Assembly (NCBI GenBank): GCA_002395865.1
Contig: DGVE01000094.1
Location: 1 to 6,034, forward strand
DNA from: Lachnospiraceae bacterium UBA4292
GTDB lineage: Bacteria > Bacillota > Clostridia > Lachnospirales > Lachnospiraceae
Length of the DNA stretch: 6,034 nucleotides
Reading direction: 5' to 3'
Shown: positions 4,730 to 6,034 of the stretch, one piece after another
Layout: the number at the start of each line of letters is the position of its first letter
Numbering within the stretch: position 1 is the stretch's first letter
Program-made: the position numbers and the translations under genes
The notes under the pieces: model-generated
What the model saw: only the letters and a program-made list of their open reading frames with translations
The model's database searches: none
What the model was told of the DNA's origin: nothing

Positions 4730-5359
4730 ATGGATCGAAGGGACGTGCCCCAGGCGGTCATCACAAGACTGCCGAGGTATTACAGATATTTGGGAGAGCT
4801 TTTGGAGGAGGGAGTGGAGAGGATCTCCTCAAACGAGCTCTCCGAGAGGATGAAGGTGACATCATCTCAGATCAGACAGGATCTGAATCATTTCGGAGGC
4901 TTCGGCCAGCAGGGCTACGGGTATCATGTGCCCACGCTTTATGCGGAGATCGCCAGGCTTCTTGGCCTGGATCGGGTCCACAATATGATAGTTATAGGAG
5001 CCGGCAACTTAGGCCGCGCTCTGGCCGGCTACGCGAATTTCGAGAAGAGAGGATTTAATATCACGGCCCTTTTCGACAAGAACCCGGAGCTGGTGGGCAA
5101 GAAGAATGTCAGGGATATAGAGACCTACGCCATGGAGGATATAGAGGAGTACATGGACACCCATGAGGTTGAGATCGCGGTCCTCGCGATACCGAAGACG
5201 GGTGCTCCCGAGGTGGCGAAGAGGCTCTGCGACAAGGGCATAAAGGCTATCTGGAACTTCTCACACACCGACCTCGATGTACCGAAGGGTGTCGTGGTGG
5301 AGAATGTTCATCTTTCGGAGAGCCTTATGAAGCTCAGCTACGCGATGGAAGAGGCTTGA
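4730..5359 (+). CDS. rex: Redox-sensing transcriptional repressor Rex
   Basis: 209 residues, the usual Rex length. Residues 1-80 form the winged-helix DNA-binding domain. The motif SSNELSERMKVTSSQIRQDL (33-52), continuing NHFGGFGQQGYGYHV, holds the recognition helix and wing and is nearly diagnostic for Rex. Residues 84-200 form a Rossmann NAD(H)-binding domain with IGAGNLGRAL (89-98) and D116 after the second strand. The C-terminal segment (about 190-209) corresponds to the domain-swapped helix of the dimer. Rex represses fermentative and NADH-reoxidising genes until the NADH/NAD+ ratio rises. AAAGG at 4717-4721 lies 8 nt before the ATG. A Rex operator covers its own promoter, so autoregulation is expected. 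The GC-rich composition matches the chromosomal background, not the neighbouring island. The next gene follows after 22 nt. Confidence 0.96.
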   Translation: MDRRDVPQAVITRLPRYYRYLGELLEEGVERISSNELSERMKVTSSQIRQDLNHFGGFGQQGYGYHVPTLYAEIARLLGLDRVHNMIVIGAGNLGRALAGYANFEKRGFNITALFDKNPELVGKKNVRDIETYAMEDIEEYMDTHEVEIAVLAIPKTGAPEVAKRLCDKGIKAIWNFSHTDLDVPKGVVVENVHLSESLMKLSYAMEEA

Positions 5360-5381
5360 GACCTGGGTGCGGGGGTATGAT

Positions 5382-6034
5382 ATGAAGCTCTGTCTGAATG
5401 CAGATCAGGCCAGAAGGCTTGATGAGGCTACGCAGGAATACGGAATAACGGGTATGGAGCTGATGGAGAGGGCGGCAAGAGCCTGCGAGAAGCAGATAAT
5501 CGGCCGCTTCGACCAGTCGGCCTGCATCGTCGTGCTCTGCGGCACGGGCAATAACGGCGGCGACGGTCTGGCTCTTTCGAGAATGCTCTCGGAGAGGGGA
5601 TATCTGGTCAGCGTCATTGCCGTGGGCGACGAGGAGAAGGCGAGCGGTCTGTGGATAAAGCAGATGGAGCTTTTAAGCGGTATCGACATCATAAGCCTTC
5701 GCGACATAAACGACCTCCCGGACATCAGGGGAGTGCTTCTCGGGGCGGATGTCATAGTGGATGCCATATTCGGTATCGGCCTCTCGCGGGAGATCGACGG
5801 GGTGCATGCGCGCCTGATAACCGCGGCCAACGCGCTCGACAGCTTCAAGCTCTCGATAGACGTGCCCTCGGGCGTAGCCACGGACACCGGCATGGTGCTC
5901 GGAGGAGCTTTCCGAGCGGATGTGACGGTGACCTTCGGCTATCTGAAACCCGCGCACATACTGCATCCGGGCCGGAAGCTGTGCGGCGAGGTGATAGTTG
6001 AGGATATCGGTTTTATCAGGCCGGAAGCCGCAGG
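5382..6034 (+). CDS. nnr: NAD(P)HX epimerase domain protein (YjeF/Nnr family), 5' part of gene
   Basis: An open frame of 217 codons from ATG 5382 runs off the right edge. Family members repair damaged NAD(P)H: the YjeF_N domain interconverts R- and S-NAD(P)HX, and in bacteria it is often fused to an ADP- or ATP-dependent dehydratase that restores NAD(P)H. Visible features fit YjeF_N: LNADQARRLDEATQEYGITGMELMERAA in two pieces at 5-18 and 19-32, the phosphate-binding CGTGNNGGDGLALSR (53-67), DAIFGIGLSREIDG (127-140), SIDVPSGVATDTG (158-170) and TFGYLKPAH (184-192). The C-terminal dehydratase domain, if present, is outside. GGGGG at 5371-5375 is a plausible ribosome site 6 nt before the ATG; an ATG at 5377 is followed at once by a stop. 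It lies 22 nt after rex with no terminator between, so it is probably co-transcribed and under Rex control. Confidence 0.93.
   Translation, partial: MKLCLNADQARRLDEATQEYGITGMELMERAARACEKQIIGRFDQSACIVVLCGTGNNGGDGLALSRMLSERGYLVSVIAVGDEEKASGLWIKQMELLSGIDIISLRDINDLPDIRGVLLGADVIVDAIFGIGLSREIDGVHARLITAANALDSFKLSIDVPSGVATDTGMVLGGAFRADVTVTFGYLKPAHILHPGRKLCGEVIVEDIGFIRPEAA

Noticed and set aside
5405..5893. 162-codon minus-strand frame opposite nnr
   Set aside because: Ser/Pro-rich product typical of antisense translation; the plus strand has clear YjeF_N motifs.

Overview
The window looks like a piece of a Clostridia (Firmicutes) chromosome, probably Lachnospiraceae or Ruminococcaceae. The evidence is a clostripain-type C11 peptidase, a Rex redox repressor with a clostridial-type Rex operator, strong GGAGG ribosome sites and TTGACA/TATAAT promoters. 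Two GC-rich blocks flank a clearly AT-rich one: hand counts give 39 of 60 G+C at 5521-5580 but 18 of 60 at 3841-3900. The middle therefore looks like a horizontally acquired defence module in an ordinary chromosomal background.

Left block (1-1873, + strand): the 3' part of a clostripain-like peptidase gene, then a small membrane-anchored protein with a DUF3574-like tail, closed by a textbook intrinsic terminator. A second terminator on the opposite strand (1878-1912) closes the leftward transcript arriving from the middle block. Three small hairpins lie between that terminator and the first leftward gene.

Middle block (about 1980-4470): a compact type II restriction-modification locus with the C-R / M layout of PvuII-like systems. 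A 77-residue Xre-type controller (C) and a PD-(D/E)XK-like putative restriction endonuclease (R) run leftward with a 14-bp overlap. A D12-class adenine-N6 DNA methyltransferase (M) runs rightward. The control region between C and M carries two 11-bp C-boxes of the form GACT-N3-AGTC, 15 bp apart centre to centre. It also carries two near-consensus, face-to-face promoters that share one palindromic -10 (ATTATAAT). This is the most interesting part of the window: a whole genetic switch can be read directly from the DNA. Downstream of R is a 5'-truncated Abi_2/HEPN abortive-infection gene that keeps its RNAIAH motif, so the block looks like a small, partly decayed defence island.

Right block (4659-6034, + strand): rex, driven by a promoter whose -10 lies inside a Rex operator. 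That operator is the core of a perfect 42-bp palindrome that could also terminate read-through from M. It is followed after 22 nt by the start of an nnr-type gene (NAD(P)HX epimerase domain), cut by the window end. The pair joins NADH/NAD+ sensing with NAD(P)H repair.

No tRNA, rRNA, CRISPR array, transposase or integrase was seen. Family assignments come from reading motifs, not database searches.
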